DNA of 64,000 nt. It comes from Bermanella marisrubri. GTDB taxonomy: Bacteria; Pseudomonadota; Gammaproteobacteria; Pseudomonadales; Oceanobacteraceae. A model generated the notes under the pieces. It made no database searches, was not told where the DNA came from, and saw only the letters and a list, made by a program, of their open reading frames with translations. Location of the stretch: contig NZ_CP051183.1 in NCBI RefSeq assembly GCF_012295615.1, forward strand, positions 1,267,001-1,331,000, given 5' to 3'. Every line of letters starts with the position of its first letter. The first letter of the stretch is position 1. The position numbers and the translations under genes were made by a program. Below are positions 10,158-19,734 of this stretch, in pieces.

Positions 10158-11267
10158 TTAAGATTTGTGTTTTTTCACGTGCAATTGCTTGACTGCACGA
10201 TTGAAATGCTTCACCCATTTTGGGCAATATTGAGTGCCAGCATATTGGTTGATTTCCATAATGGCGCGCATGATAGGTCGCTGTTGACTGGTTTGATAAT
10301 TGCGTCCTTGAGTGATGGCTTCAAAACTATCAATAATGGATAGTATTTTTGCGCCATCATGAATCTCGTCTCCGGTTAATTGGTTCGGATAACCCTTTCC
10401 GTCGATGCGTTCGTGGTGTTGAATAATCATTTCTGCAGCTTCTTTCCAAACATCGTATGGCGCGATAAGTTGATGGGCGATTTCCATGTGGCGTTTAATG
10501 GTATTCCAGTCTTTTTCCGATAGCTCAGCGGATTTTTGCATGAGGCCTTTGGGGATAAAGGCCATTGCCACATCATGAAGATATACGGCAGTTTGTAGCT
10601 GACTGCTGTTAATCGGGTTTCCCGCAAGGTTGTTCATCGTCATTGCAAGCAAAAACTGACGTTCGGTACGACCAGAGCCTTTGGGTAATCTATTGTCGAT
10701 GAGCAGGCTTAACTGTAGAAAGAAGGCCACTTCTTCATTTATTTCTTTCTCGGTAAAATATTCGTCTAATGACGATTCTGCAGTGTCACTTGGTTGGGGA
10801 GGCTTGACTGTTTCTGGGGCCAATGTACTCACCACGTCCATAGCTCGATCATTCACGTCTTGGTTGTCTTGGCTAGCTAATTTAGCAACCATCTTCGCGA
10901 TAGTGTTGTAATGAACTTCATCAAAATCCTCTTTACCTTCAAGGAAGTGATTAAGTTCGTTGTAAACTAGGTCTAGCGACAATAGTAAAGCGTCACCCAG
11001 CATTGGGTTATAGGTTTGCTTTTCTTGGCGTAATGAATCTAGAACGTCCTCGATAGACTGTATGAGTGGCATGTATTGATGAATACCGACAATCCCTAGG
11101 TCGCCTTTTACTGTGTGAACATCTCGAAACATCAGTTTGACCGCTTCTAAATCGCTTGGATCTTGTTCGAGTTTCAGTAGATGCTGGGTGCAACTGTCCC
11201 GCTTGTCCTCAAGTTCATCGCTGAGATCTTGCAGTAGATCGCCATTGAAATCCGCTGCCGTAACCAT
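10158..11267 (-). CDS. Hpt-HD-GYP protein, probable c-di-GMP signalling
   Basis: This 369-residue cytoplasmic protein begins with an Hpt domain (about 1-115; phospho-acceptor His51 in RDVHTVKGD). After a linker it has an HD-GYP domain (about 175-365) with HHERIDGKGYP at 284-294 and the metal-ligand His260 region. The first motif is HDVAMAF (231-237), so the usual HDIGK glycine and lysine are missing. The Hpt suggests phosphorelay input, and the HD-GYP part c-di-GMP hydrolysis or binding. The altered motif makes catalysis uncertain. It is divergent from aspS. GAGGGCGG stands upstream of the ATG. Confidence 0.85.
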   Translation of the reverse strand: MVTAADFNGDLLQDLSDELEDKRDSCTQHLLKLEQDPSDLEAVKLMFRDVHTVKGDLGIVGIHQYMPLIQSIEDVLDSLRQEKQTYNPMLGDALLLSLDLVYNELNHFLEGKEDFDEVHYNTIAKMVAKLASQDNQDVNDRAMDVVSTLAPETVKPPQPSDTAESSLDEYFTEKEINEEVAFFLQLSLLIDNRLPKGSGRTERQFLLAMTMNNLAGNPINSSQLQTAVYLHDVAMAFIPKGLMQKSAELSEKDWNTIKRHMEIAHQLIAPYDVWKEAAEMIIQHHERIDGKGYPNQLTGDEIHDGAKILSIIDSFEAITQGRNYQTSQQRPIMRAIMEINQYAGTQYCPKWVKHFNRAVKQLHVKKHKS

Positions 11268-11348
11268 AGACCGCCCTCAAATTGACAAAGTCCTTAAAAA
11301 TAAGCATAGCAGTCCCACGGAAGATGTCGGAATTTCCTGTAATTTGGG

Positions 11349-11354
11349 TATAAT
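11349..11354 (+). promoter_or_regulatory. Candidate -10 box of aspS
   Basis: A perfect TATAAT lies 58 bases upstream of the aspS ATG in the divergent intergenic region. No strong -35 box is seen at the right distance, so the assignment is tentative. Confidence 0.4.
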
Positions 11355-11411
11355 GCGGCACTTTTTATAAATATAGTCAGTTGTAGACAGCTAAAACGGT
11401 GGGAATGCACT

Positions 11412-13178
11412 ATGCGCAGCCATTATTGTGGTGAAATTACAGAAACCCTCATTGACGAGACCGTGACCTATTGCGGTTGGGTTCACCGTCGCCGTGACCA
11501 CGGTGGTGTGATTTTCTTGGATATTCGTGATCGCGAAGGTCTAGTACAAACCGTGTTCGATCCGGACACAGTTGAAGCGTTTAATACAGCCGATAGCGTA
11601 CGTAGTGAATTTGTCGTACAGGTAAAAGGTTTGGTTCGTGCTCGTCCTGCCGGCAGTGAAAATGAAAATATGCCTACAGGTAAAATTGAGGTTCTTGGTA
11701 AAGAGATCACGGTCCTTAATAAAGCAGCGACTCCGCCATTTCCGTTGGATGAATACAGTCCTGTGGGCGAAGATGTACGTCTGCGCTACCGCTATATGGA
11801 TTTGCGTCGTGACGAAATGCAGCACAACTTGCGTTTCCGCCACAAAGTGACGACTCAGATCCGCAATATCTTAGACGAGCAAGGTTTCCTAGATATTGAA
11901 ACGCCGATTCTAACTCGCGCAACGCCAGAGGGTGCCCGTGACTACCTAGTACCAAGCCGTACTCATCAGGGTTCGTTCTTTGCATTACCTCAGTCGCCTC
12001 AGCTATTTAAGCAGTTATTGATGGTGTCGGGTTTCGATCGCTACTACCAGATTGCCAAATGTTTCCGTGATGAAGACTTGCGTGCTGACCGTCAGCCAGA
12101 GTTCACGCAGATCGATATGGAAGCCTCGTTTGTAGAAGAAAAAGACATCATGGGCGCAGCAGAATCCATGATTAAGCAAATCTTCCAAACGCAAAAGGGC
12201 ATCGATTTAGGCGAGTTCCCACACATGCCATACAGCGAAGCCATGAACAAGTACGGCTCAGATAAGCCGGACTTGCGTATTCCTATGGAGCTGGTGGATG
12301 TTGCTGACTTATTGCAAGACATCGAATTCAAAGTATTTGCAGGTCCTGCAAAAGATCCTAAAGGCCGTGTTGCAGCGCTTAAAGTACCTGGTGGTGCCGA
12401 GTTGTCGCGTAAGCAAATTGATGAATACACTAAATACGTAGGTATTTATGGTGCGAAAGGCCTGGCTTGGATCAAGGTCAACGAAATTGAAAAAGGCGTT
12501 GAAGGTCTTCAGTCTCCGATCATCAAGTTCATCGGCGATGACAATACCATGAAGATCATGGATCGCTTGGAAGTGAAGAATGGCGATATCGTGTTCTTTG
12601 GCGCCGATAAAGAAGTGATCGTGAACGAAGCGCTTGGTGCTTTGCGCGTTAAGTTAGGTCATGACCTAAACATGCTAACTTGTGAGTGGGCTCCGTTGTG
12701 GGTTGTTGATTTCCCAATGTTTGAAGAGCTAGAAGATGGCAAGCTGCACGCTATTCACCACCCATTCACCGCGCCTTCATGCTCACCTGAAGAGTTGAAA
12801 GCTAACCCAACCGCAGCCTTAAGTCGTGCTTATGACATGGTTCTGAATGGTTGTGAGCTAGGTGGTGGTTCAATTCGTATCCACGACCAAGCTATGCAGC
12901 AAACCGTTTTTGAAATCTTAAACATTAGTGAAGAAGAGCAGCGTGAGAAGTTTGGCTTCTTGCTTGACGCCCTTCAATTCGGTGCGCCACCACACGGTGG
13001 CTTGGCATTTGGTCTGGACCGTTTGATCATGCTAATGACAGGCTCTGAGAGCATTCGTGAAGTGATTGCTTTCCCGAAAACTCAGTCTGCTGCTTGTGTT
13101 ATGACAGACGCGCCGGGTGAAGTACCGACTAAGAACTTACGTGAAGTCGGTATTCAATTGCGTCCAAAGGCTGAATAA
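11412..13178 (+). CDS. aspS: Aspartyl-tRNA synthetase, probably non-discriminating
   Basis: This 588-residue bacterial-type class II synthetase has an OB-fold anticodon domain (about 1-105), class II motif 2 ([16 protein letters not shown]), a GAD insertion domain, and motif 3 ([16 protein letters not shown]). It charges tRNA-Asp. His30 (RRRDHGG) and the Gly in RARPAGSEN occupy the positions that are His31 and Gly82 in the non-discriminating Pseudomonas aeruginosa enzyme; E. coli has Leu and Lys there. It may thus also mischarge tRNA-Asn for GatCAB amidation. It is followed by a terminator; yebC, often next to aspS, is absent. Confidence 0.97.
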   Translation: MRSHYCGEITETLIDETVTYCGWVHRRRDHGGVIFLDIRDREGLVQTVFDPDTVEAFNTADSVRSEFVVQVKGLVRARPAGSENENMPTGKIEVLGKEITVLNKAATPPFPLDEYSPVGEDVRLRYRYMDLRRDEMQHNLRFRHKVTTQIRNILDEQGFLDIETPILTRATPEGARDYLVPSRTHQGSFFALPQSPQLFKQLLMVSGFDRYYQIAKCFRDEDLRADRQPEFTQIDMEASFVEEKDIMGAAESMIKQIFQTQKGIDLGEFPHMPYSEAMNKYGSDKPDLRIPMELVDVADLLQDIEFKVFAGPAKDPKGRVAALKVPGGAELSRKQIDEYTKYVGIYGAKGLAWIKVNEIEKGVEGLQSPIIKFIGDDNTMKIMDRLEVKNGDIVFFGADKEVIVNEALGALRVKLGHDLNMLTCEWAPLWVVDFPMFEELEDGKLHAIHHPFTAPSCSPEELKANPTAALSRAYDMVLNGCELGGGSIRIHDQAMQQTVFEILNISEEEQREKFGFLLDALQFGAPPHGGLAFGLDRLIMLMTGSESIREVIAFPKTQSAACVMTDAPGEVPTKNLREVGIQLRPKAE

Positions 13179-13210
13179 AGCCTACATCGCGTTATGCGAA
13201 GTGACTTGGG

Positions 13211-13244
13211 AACAAAGGGGCTTTGATCAGCCCCTTTGTTTTAT
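13211..13244 (+). terminator. Rho-independent terminator after aspS
   Basis: A perfect 12-bp stem (13211-13222 with 13229-13240, loop TTGATC) is followed by a T-rich stretch. It separates aspS from ruvC. Confidence 0.88.
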
Positions 13245-13312
13245 ATAAGTCTTCTCTCCGTTACTGTTTTCCTGCAAACTTAAAACTACCTCATTATTTA
13301 TACTAACTGCTT

Positions 13313-13843
13313 ATGCCCATTATCCTCGGAATAGACCCTGGCTCACGTTTGACAGGCTTTGGTGTGATTGAAGCACAGGGCAGTCGGTTACGTTATATCG
13401 GTTCTGGTTGTATCCGCATTGATACCAGTGAAGATTTGGCATACCGCTTAAAGCAAATACATGATTGTGTCAGCGAGTTGATTGAAACTCATCAACCCAA
13501 TGAATTTGCAATTGAGCAGGTATTTATGGGTAAAAACGCGGATTCCGCACTTAAGCTCGGTCAAGCTCGCGGAAGTGCCATTGTTGCCGCAGCGGTGAAT
13601 AATTTGCCAGTTCATGAATATGCTGCTCGAGCCGTAAAGCAAGCGGTTGTTGGAAAGGGCAGTGCCGACAAAGAGCAAGTTCAGCATATGGTGCAGCTAT
13701 TATTAAAGTTACCCGGCAAGCCCCAGGCTGATGCTGCCGATGCTTTAGCGATTGCTATCACGCATGCGTATAACACTCAGCATTTAGTAGCCAAATCCGG
13801 TGCTAGCAAGCAAAAATCGGGGCGCTTGCGTCAATATTCCTAG
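13313..13843 (+). CDS. ruvC: Holliday junction resolvase RuvC
   Basis: This 176-residue RNase-H-fold endonuclease resolves Holliday junctions made accessible by RuvAB. The acidic residues are in place: Asp7 in ILGIDPGS, the Glu in FAIEQVFMG, and the pair in [11 protein letters not shown]. Length fits the family (E. coli 173). It lies 122 bases upstream of ruvA, in the usual order, but there is no clear transcription signal between them. Confidence 0.97.
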   Translation: MPIILGIDPGSRLTGFGVIEAQGSRLRYIGSGCIRIDTSEDLAYRLKQIHDCVSELIETHQPNEFAIEQVFMGKNADSALKLGQARGSAIVAAAVNNLPVHEYAARAVKQAVVGKGSADKEQVQHMVQLLLKLPGKPQADAADALAIAITHAYNTQHLVAKSGASKQKSGRLRQYS

Positions 13844-13965
13844 CTGGACAGCCGCTCTGTTCTCAGAGCCCATGCTTTTGCCTTCCAATTATCGTGTCAT
13901 TTGGTTACTCTAAGCACTGATTAAATTTACAGTACTTTTAGCGTCTTTAGAGTTAAGAATAAAAA

Positions 13966-14577
13966 ATGATCGGTCGAATTAGCGGTACTCTGCTCGAAAA
14001 ACTCCCCCCAGAACTATTGATTGAAGTAAATGGCCTTGGTTATGAAGTGCATGCGCCCATGACCACCATTTACGCTTTGCCTGAAGTGGGGCAAGGTGTC
14101 ACTTTACACACCCACTTTGTTGTTCGTGAAGATGCGCAAATTCTTTATGGCTTTTCGGATAAGCAGCAACGGGCGCTCTTTCGTGCGCTGATTAAAGTAT
14201 CCGGAGTCGGTCCTAAATTGGCGTTGGCGATTTTATCGGGTATCGAAACGGACACCTTTGTGCGCAGTGTTCATGATGGTGATAGTGCAACCTTGGTTCG
14301 TATTCCGGGAATTGGTAAAAAAACCGCAGAACGGCTTATCGTGGAAATGAAAGACCGCTTAAAAGAATGGCAAGTGGACTCTGATTTACCACTTATGGCC
14401 GCGGCCAACCCTGCGCCTGCCTCACAGGATCAGTGGATACAAGAAGCTGAGGGCGCATTGATTGCTCTGGGTTACAAACCGACGGAAGCAGCCAAAGCCA
14501 TTGCCGCGATAAAAGAACCTGTTAACGGTTCGGAAGATCTCATCCGCCTGGCATTGAAAGGCATGTTAAAGCAATAG
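13966..14577 (+). CDS. ruvA: Holliday junction branch-migration protein RuvA
   Basis: This 203-residue protein has an N-terminal OB fold (MIGRISGTLLEK), two helix-hairpin-helix motifs (KVSGVGPKLALAIL and RIPGIGKKTAERLIVEMK), and a C-terminal RuvB-binding domain (EAEGALIALGYKPTEAAKAI). It forms the tetramer that holds the four-way junction and loads RuvB. It is followed after 14 bases by ruvB. Confidence 0.97.
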   Translation: MIGRISGTLLEKLPPELLIEVNGLGYEVHAPMTTIYALPEVGQGVTLHTHFVVREDAQILYGFSDKQQRALFRALIKVSGVGPKLALAILSGIETDTFVRSVHDGDSATLVRIPGIGKKTAERLIVEMKDRLKEWQVDSDLPLMAAANPAPASQDQWIQEAEGALIALGYKPTEAAKAIAAIKEPVNGSEDLIRLALKGMLKQ

Positions 14578-14591
14578 ATTGAGGGTTTCCT

Positions 14592-15608
14592 ATGATTGAA
14601 AGTGATCGTTTTATTAGTGCAGAGAACCCTCAATTAAAAGCGGAAGAAGTTCATCACGACCGTGCTATTCGCCCTACACGATTGGCGGATTATGAAGGTC
14701 AGCCACAAGTGCGTGAGCAGATGGAGATATTCATTGGTGCAGCACGGGCTCGTCAAGAAGCCCTCGACCACTCCCTGATTTTTGGTCCACCAGGTTTGGG
14801 CAAAACCACATTGGCCAATATTATTGCCCATGAGTTGGACGTAAATATTAAATCCACGTCAGGTCCTGTTTTGGAAAAGGCCGGTGATCTCGCAGCTATG
14901 CTCACCAATTTAGAGGAAGGTGATGTTTTATTTATTGATGAGATTCACCGATTGAATCCCTCTGTTGAGGAAGTGCTTTATCCAGCGATGGAAGACTATC
15001 AACTGGATATCATGGTAGGGGAAGGTCCTGCTGCTCGTTCTATTAAAATTGATTTGCCACCGTTCACGCTTGTTGGGGCGACTACTCGCGCAGGCTTGTT
15101 AACGTCTCCGCTGCGCGACCGCTTTGGTATTGTGCAGCGCTTGGAATTTTATAACGTAGCAGATTTAACGGGTATAGTGACGCGCAGTGCAGGTATGTTA
15201 GGTGTAGAAATTGATCACAAGGGTGCGGGTGAAATTGCACAACGCAGCCGTGGTACACCGCGTATTGCTAATCGTCTATTGAAGCGGGTTCGTGATTATG
15301 CTCAAGTGAAAGGTGATGGTACAGTCACTCAGAATATCGCTGATTTAGCGCTTAATATGTTACATGTTGATACTCATGGTCTTGATCACATGGACCGTCG
15401 TTTATTGCTTGCCATGATTGAAAAATTTGGTGGTGGGCCAGTGGGCGTTGATTCATTGGCTGCGGCTATTAGTGAAGAGCGCGATACCATAGAAGATGTT
15501 TTAGAACCTTATTTGATCCAGCAAGGTTTTATGATGCGAACCCCTCGCGGTCGGATGGTTACGGAAAACGCATATCTCCATTTTGGTTTAGAGCAGGACA
15601 AGTCGTAA
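14592..15608 (+). CDS. ruvB: Holliday junction helicase motor RuvB
   Basis: This 338-residue AAA+ ATPase drives branch migration with RuvA. Walker A is GPPGLGKTT, Walker B is LFIDEIHRL, sensor 1 is [18 protein letters not shown], and the C-terminal winged helix contains RTPRGR. Its stop codon is directly followed by the ATG of ybgC, so the ruvAB and tol genes are probably transcribed together. Confidence 0.98.
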   Translation: MIESDRFISAENPQLKAEEVHHDRAIRPTRLADYEGQPQVREQMEIFIGAARARQEALDHSLIFGPPGLGKTTLANIIAHELDVNIKSTSGPVLEKAGDLAAMLTNLEEGDVLFIDEIHRLNPSVEEVLYPAMEDYQLDIMVGEGPAARSIKIDLPPFTLVGATTRAGLLTSPLRDRFGIVQRLEFYNVADLTGIVTRSAGMLGVEIDHKGAGEIAQRSRGTPRIANRLLKRVRDYAQVKGDGTVTQNIADLALNMLHVDTHGLDHMDRRLLLAMIEKFGGGPVGVDSLAAAISEERDTIEDVLEPYLIQQGFMMRTPRGRMVTENAYLHFGLEQDKS

Positions 15609-16016
15609 ATGAATCAAGTGGATACGCCTTTTAGCTGGCCCATTCGAGTTTATTATGAAGATACCGATGCTGGCGGTATTGTTTATCATGCTCAATATTT
15701 GCATTTTCTTGAGCGAGCACGAACAGAGTGGTTAAGACAATTAGGTTTCAATCAGGTTGAACTTAAGGCGCAAAATATACTCTTCGTTATTCGTGATATG
15801 AACATCAAGTGGCAAATGCCAGCAAAACTTGATGACGAACTCATTGTCGTTATTGAACAGGTGCAAGTTAAAAAAGCATCCTTTACTATGCAGCAAGTTA
15901 TTTATAAAAATCATCAGGTTTTAGTCAAAGCGGATGTGACGATAGCTTGCTTGCAAGTTGAATCCATGAAACCGCAACCATTACCTGAAGCCGTTCGAAT
16001 TGCAGCGAGCACATAA
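15609..16016 (+). CDS. ybgC: Hotdog-fold acyl-CoA thioesterase YbgC (Tol-Pal associated)
   Basis: This 135-residue protein has the 4-hydroxybenzoyl-CoA-thioesterase signature: YYEDTDAGGIVYHAQYLHFLERART, shown here only as the core DTDAGGIVYH and FLERAR. The catalytic Asp is in that motif. YbgC hydrolyses short-chain acyl-CoA and is conserved at the head of tol-pal operons, where its physiological role is unclear. It has zero spacing to ruvB and 11 bases to tolQ, with AAGGAG before the tolQ GTG. Confidence 0.95.
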   Translation: MNQVDTPFSWPIRVYYEDTDAGGIVYHAQYLHFLERARTEWLRQLGFNQVELKAQNILFVIRDMNIKWQMPAKLDDELIVVIEQVQVKKASFTMQQVIYKNHQVLVKADVTIACLQVESMKPQPLPEAVRIAAST

Positions 16017-16027
16017 GGAGTTTATTT

Positions 16028-16723
16028 GTGAATGAATCTATGAGTATCTGGTCACTCATTGCCAACGCCAGTTGGGTTGTACAGGGTGTGATGCTAGTAC
16101 TGGTTGCTGCTGTTTTTATTTCTTGGACCATTATTATCCAACGTCACCGTTTATTGACAGCGGTGAAAGATGGTTACGAAGACTTTGAAGATCGATTTTG
16201 GTCTGGGATGGATCTCAGTCAGCTCTACAAAGAAATTAATCAAGAGCCACCGGCATTTGGAGTTGAGAACATATTTGCAGCTGGTTTTCGTGAGTTTTCG
16301 CGTTTGCGTCAGCAAGGTGGCGATCCTGAAGCAATTATTCAGGGGACGCAACGAGCCATGCGAGTAGCGACCACAAAAGAGGCTGAGCTGTTAGAAAACC
16401 ATTTACCATTTCTTGCAACAGTAGGTTCCACAAGTCCATACGTTGGTTTATTTGGTACGGTTTGGGGGATTATGAACAGCTTTAGAGGGTTAGCCAATGT
16501 CCAGCAAGCAACGTTGGCAGTGGTTGCACCGGGAATTGCTGAAGCATTGATTGCAACGGCAATAGGTTTGTTTGCAGCGATTCCTGCGGTTATTTTTTAC
16601 AATCGCTTTACGACGAAAGTCGATCAAATAACCAGTCATTACGAAACATTTGCAGAAGAATTCATCAGTATTTTGCACCGGCAGGTTTATAAAAAGAACA
16701 AAACCCAAGCAGTGGCAGAATAG
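16028..16723 (+). CDS. tolQ: TolQ, Tol-Pal proton-channel subunit
   Basis: This 231-residue inner membrane protein of the MotA/TolQ/ExbB family has three membrane segments (about 12-35, 135-158 and 170-195). The last two carry the motifs SPYVGLFGTVWGIMNSF and ALIATAIGLFAAIPAV. With TolR it forms the pmf-driven motor that energises TolA for outer membrane constriction at division. The GTG start is supported by AAGGAG at 16015-16020. Confidence 0.97.
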   Translation: MNESMSIWSLIANASWVVQGVMLVLVAAVFISWTIIIQRHRLLTAVKDGYEDFEDRFWSGMDLSQLYKEINQEPPAFGVENIFAAGFREFSRLRQQGGDPEAIIQGTQRAMRVATTKEAELLENHLPFLATVGSTSPYVGLFGTVWGIMNSFRGLANVQQATLAVVAPGIAEALIATAIGLFAAIPAVIFYNRFTTKVDQITSHYETFAEEFISILHRQVYKKNKTQAVAE

Positions 16724-16734
16724 GCGAAGTCATT

Positions 16735-17157
16735 ATGGCTAAGAGACGTCCTATTGCAGAAATGAATGTAGTGCCTTACATCGATGTGATGTTGGTGTTA
16801 CTTGTGATATTCATGATTACCGCACCCATTTTAACGCAAGGTGTTAAGGTTGACCTGCCCAAAGTGGCCAGTGAACCCATCAAAACGCCAAAAAATGAGT
16901 TGCCGATAATTGTTAGTATTCGTGCTACTGGAGACTATGTTATCGAGCGTGGTCGTGATGAAGATCAAGCAGCTAATTTGGAATACGTACAGCGTTACGT
17001 GAGTAAGATCTTAAAACAACAACCACAGACGCAAGTTCTTGTGCGTGGAGATCAGTCTGTTGCTTATGGCAAAGTCGTATCTTTAATGACGACGCTGCAA
17101 GCAGCGGGCGCCGAAAGTGTCGGTCTTGTTACCGAAGCGCCTGAACCGGGGGCATGA
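16735..17157 (+). CDS. tolR: TolR, Tol-Pal motor subunit
   Basis: This 140-residue ExbD/TolR protein has a single membrane segment holding the proton-carrying Asp17 (VPYIDVMLVLLVIFMI) and a periplasmic domain ending in DQSVAYGKVVSLMTTLQ. Comparison with the two ExbD-like proteins at 55182 and 55688 is useful, because only one of those keeps the Asp. It overlaps tolA by four bases. Confidence 0.97.
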   Translation: MAKRRPIAEMNVVPYIDVMLVLLVIFMITAPILTQGVKVDLPKVASEPIKTPKNELPIIVSIRATGDYVIERGRDEDQAANLEYVQRYVSKILKQQPQTQVLVRGDQSVAYGKVVSLMTTLQAAGAESVGLVTEAPEPGA

Positions 17158-17888
17158 TGGAGTCGCCGCGTTTACACTTTTTTGATCCGCGTAGTTTTAC
17201 CATTCCAAGTATCCTTTCGGGCACCATTGTTCTGTCAAGTATTATTTTATTACTGGCGCCTTGGTCTAAAAGCGAGCCTATGGTTTACAAAACGCCCAAA
17301 CATGTTTCGGCCACGCTAGTGCAGTTGGATAAACCCAAGCCTAAAAAAGTTGTAAAAAAACCGAAACCCAAGCCAAAACCGGTACAAAAGCCTAAAGTGG
17401 AATCTAAACCGAAGACAAACCAGGAAAAAGCGAAACCTGCAAAACCAAAACCGGCTGAAAAGCCCGAAGCAAAAATCAACCCTCAGCCTATCGAGGATAA
17501 TTTTGCGGAACAATTGGCACAGGAAGAGTCTCAAAGAGAATTAGAGCGCCTCATGAAAGAAGAGGAGGCGGCTAAGCAAGCAGAACAAGAGCAGGAGGCC
17601 GTTAACGACTACACCTCACAAATTGTTGGTTTGATTCAATCTGTATGGCGTTTCCCTCCCAGCGCAAAACATGATCAAGTGGTCATGCTTAAAGTCTTCT
17701 TGGTGCCTACTGGAGAGGTGACAGAAGTACAATTGCTTGAATCCAGTGGTAATCCGGCGTTAGATCGAAGCGCTGAACAAGCAGTGTGGAAAGTCGGTAA
17801 ATTGCCTGTTCCTGATGATGTGGTATTGTTCGAAAAGCAATTCCGACAAATTATTTTAAAACTACAACCTGAAAATGCGCGGTTATGA
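17154..17888 (+). CDS. tolA: TolA, periplasm-spanning Tol-Pal protein
   Basis: This 244-residue protein has an N-terminal membrane anchor (about 20-38), a Lys/Pro-rich linker (PKPKP repeats, 58-105), a charged helical stretch (110-150) and a C-terminal TolA domain (SVWRFPPSAKHDQVVMLKVF). It is much shorter than E. coli TolA (421), because the central helical domain is brief. It couples TolQR to TolB/Pal. It overlaps tolR and tolB by four bases each. Confidence 0.93.
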   Translation: MMESPRLHFFDPRSFTIPSILSGTIVLSSIILLLAPWSKSEPMVYKTPKHVSATLVQLDKPKPKKVVKKPKPKPKPVQKPKVESKPKTNQEKAKPAKPKPAEKPEAKINPQPIEDNFAEQLAQEESQRELERLMKEEEAAKQAEQEQEAVNDYTSQIVGLIQSVWRFPPSAKHDQVVMLKVFLVPTGEVTEVQLLESSGNPALDRSAEQAVWKVGKLPVPDDVVLFEKQFRQIILKLQPENARL

Positions 17889-19165
17889 GATATCTAATTT
17901 TCGTTTTACTGAGTTTTTTGATTCATGCTTCTGCAAAAGCAGAATTAACAATCGAGATTAGTCAGGGTATAGCCTCTGCAATTCCGATTTCAGTTGTCCC
18001 CTTTCAAGTACCTGAGGGCCTTACTACGTTGCCAGAAGGAATTGTTCGCAATGATTTGGAGCGAAGTGGGCATTTTGAGGTGTTAGCCCCAAAGGATATG
18101 TTGAGTCATCCTCATGTCCAGTCGGATATATATTTTACAGATTGGCGTTTGCTTAAGCAGGAATATGTTGTTGTTGGGCGCGTCACGCCTCTAGGTGATA
18201 AATATCAAGTTCAATACCAGTTATTCGATGTTTTTAATGAAACTGAAATATTGGCTCAGACTCTTACAGGCACGGCCGAACAACTGCGAGATGTAGCGCA
18301 TCGAATCAGTGACGCGATTTACGAGCAATTAACTGGAATTCGCGGCGCGTTCTCTACCAAAATTGCTTATGTAACTACTAACCCTCAGCGCACCCAATTT
18401 AGCTTAGCCATTGCTGATAGCGATGGGGCGAGAGAAAAGGTGGTTTTGCGCTCATCGTATTCCATTTTTTCACCCACTTGGTCACCCGATGGTAAGAAGC
18501 TTGCTTACGTAATGATGGAAGATGAGGGCAGTAAAGTTTATATTCAAGACTTAGCTACAGGGCAAAAAGAGTTAATTAGCGCACAAAAAGGAATAAACAG
18601 TGCGCCATCTTTCTCCCCGGATGGGAACAAACTGGCATTAACCCTCTCAAAAGACGGTAATTCAGAAATATACACGGTAGATTTGAGAACCAACGAATGG
18701 TCTCGAATTACTCGGCATTATTCGATTGATACTGAACCAAACTGGATGCCTGATGGTGTACACATCATCTTTACCAGCGGACGCTCTGGCAGTCCTCAGA
18801 TCTATCGTGTTAATGTTGAGACCGAGTATGTTGAACGTTTAACGTTTGATGGGCATTACAATGCAAGAGCGCGCTTAGCTCAAGATGGGCGTTTTTTGGT
18901 TTTGGTTCATCAAGCAGAAAGAGGTGGGGACTTTCACATTGCCTCACTAGATTTGACTCGTGGACTGTTGCAGATTTTGACAGAAGACACATATTTGGAT
19001 GAGTCGCCTAGTGTTTCTCCTAATGGAGTTATGGTAATGTATGCGGCAAAACATAATAATAGAAGTATTCTAGCGGCTGTATCGGTCGATGGTGATGTAA
19101 AGTTTCTCGTCCCATCGAAGACTGGTGATGTACGTGAACCCGCATGGGGCCCCTATTTGAATTAG
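17885..19165 (+). CDS. tolB: TolB, periplasmic beta-propeller
   Basis: This 426-residue protein has a signal peptide (cleavage likely after HASAKA), an N-terminal TolA-binding domain, and a C-terminal six-bladed propeller with WD40-like repeats (SPTWSPDGKKLAYV, APSFSPDGNKLAL, EPNWMPDGVHIIF, SPSVSPNGVMVMY). TolB binds Pal and TolA. It overlaps tolA by four bases and is followed by pal after 20 bases. Confidence 0.97.
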   Translation: MRYLIFVLLSFLIHASAKAELTIEISQGIASAIPISVVPFQVPEGLTTLPEGIVRNDLERSGHFEVLAPKDMLSHPHVQSDIYFTDWRLLKQEYVVVGRVTPLGDKYQVQYQLFDVFNETEILAQTLTGTAEQLRDVAHRISDAIYEQLTGIRGAFSTKIAYVTTNPQRTQFSLAIADSDGAREKVVLRSSYSIFSPTWSPDGKKLAYVMMEDEGSKVYIQDLATGQKELISAQKGINSAPSFSPDGNKLALTLSKDGNSEIYTVDLRTNEWSRITRHYSIDTEPNWMPDGVHIIFTSGRSGSPQIYRVNVETEYVERLTFDGHYNARARLAQDGRFLVLVHQAERGGDFHIASLDLTRGLLQILTEDTYLDESPSVSPNGVMVMYAAKHNNRSILAAVSVDGDVKFLVPSKTGDVREPAWGPYLN

Positions 19166-19185
19166 TCATAAGTAAGGTATATATA

Positions 19186-19728
19186 ATGCAAAAACTAGCT
19201 TGGAATAAATTGTTCGCGGTATCAGCGCTTTCTTTAGTTATGGCCGGCTGCGCAAGCAGTGGTGGTACAACTGACGAAGCAGCAACAACAGAAACTGAAC
19301 AGCAGCAAAGCGAAACTCAGGCCGTGCCAGAGTCTCCTAATGTTGACGTAAACACAGATGCTCAAGCAGAAGCGGCGCAAAACAATCCTCTACTAGATCA
19401 AACGGTAGTGTACTTTGGTTTTGACCGTTCTGAGCTTCGCCCTGAATTCAAGGACGTGCTAAATGCACACGCTGAGTACCTTGTAGCAAACCCACAAGCA
19501 TCCCTGACAGTTGAAGGTCACTGTGATGAGCGTGGTACAGTTGAGTACAACTTGGCGCTAGGCGAACGTCGTGCAGAAACTGTTAAGCGTTACCTTATCG
19601 TACAAGGTGTAGCACCGAGCCAGCTAGAAACAGTTAGCTATGGTGAAGAGCGTCCAGCCGTTATGGGTTCTGACGAGAGCGCTTGGTCTAAAAACCGTCG
19701 TGCAGAATTGGATTACCAAAACCGTTAA
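19186..19728 (+). CDS. pal: Peptidoglycan-associated lipoprotein Pal
   Basis: This 180-residue lipoprotein has lipobox LVMAGC, a Gln/Glu/Thr-rich linker and a C-terminal OmpA-like peptidoglycan-binding domain (VYFGFDRSELRP, then GHCDERGTVEYNLALGERRA). The start at ATG 19186 is preferred, because it puts the signal peptide at the N-terminus. The frame extends upstream to 19144, but only into the end of tolB. Confidence 0.97.
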   Translation: MQKLAWNKLFAVSALSLVMAGCASSGGTTDEAATTETEQQQSETQAVPESPNVDVNTDAQAEAAQNNPLLDQTVVYFGFDRSELRPEFKDVLNAHAEYLVANPQASLTVEGHCDERGTVEYNLALGERRAETVKRYLIVQGVAPSQLETVSYGEERPAVMGSDESAWSKNRRAELDYQNR

Positions 19729-19734
19729 TTATTT

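Noticed and set aside
13179-13312. A yebC gene expected between aspS and ruvC
   Set aside because: Only a terminator and a short leader are present; the gene is absent from this place, which occurs in some lineages.
13854-13869. Hairpin GCTCTG/CAGAGC after ruvC as a terminator
   Set aside because: The stem is only six pairs and no T run follows directly, so I do not call it.
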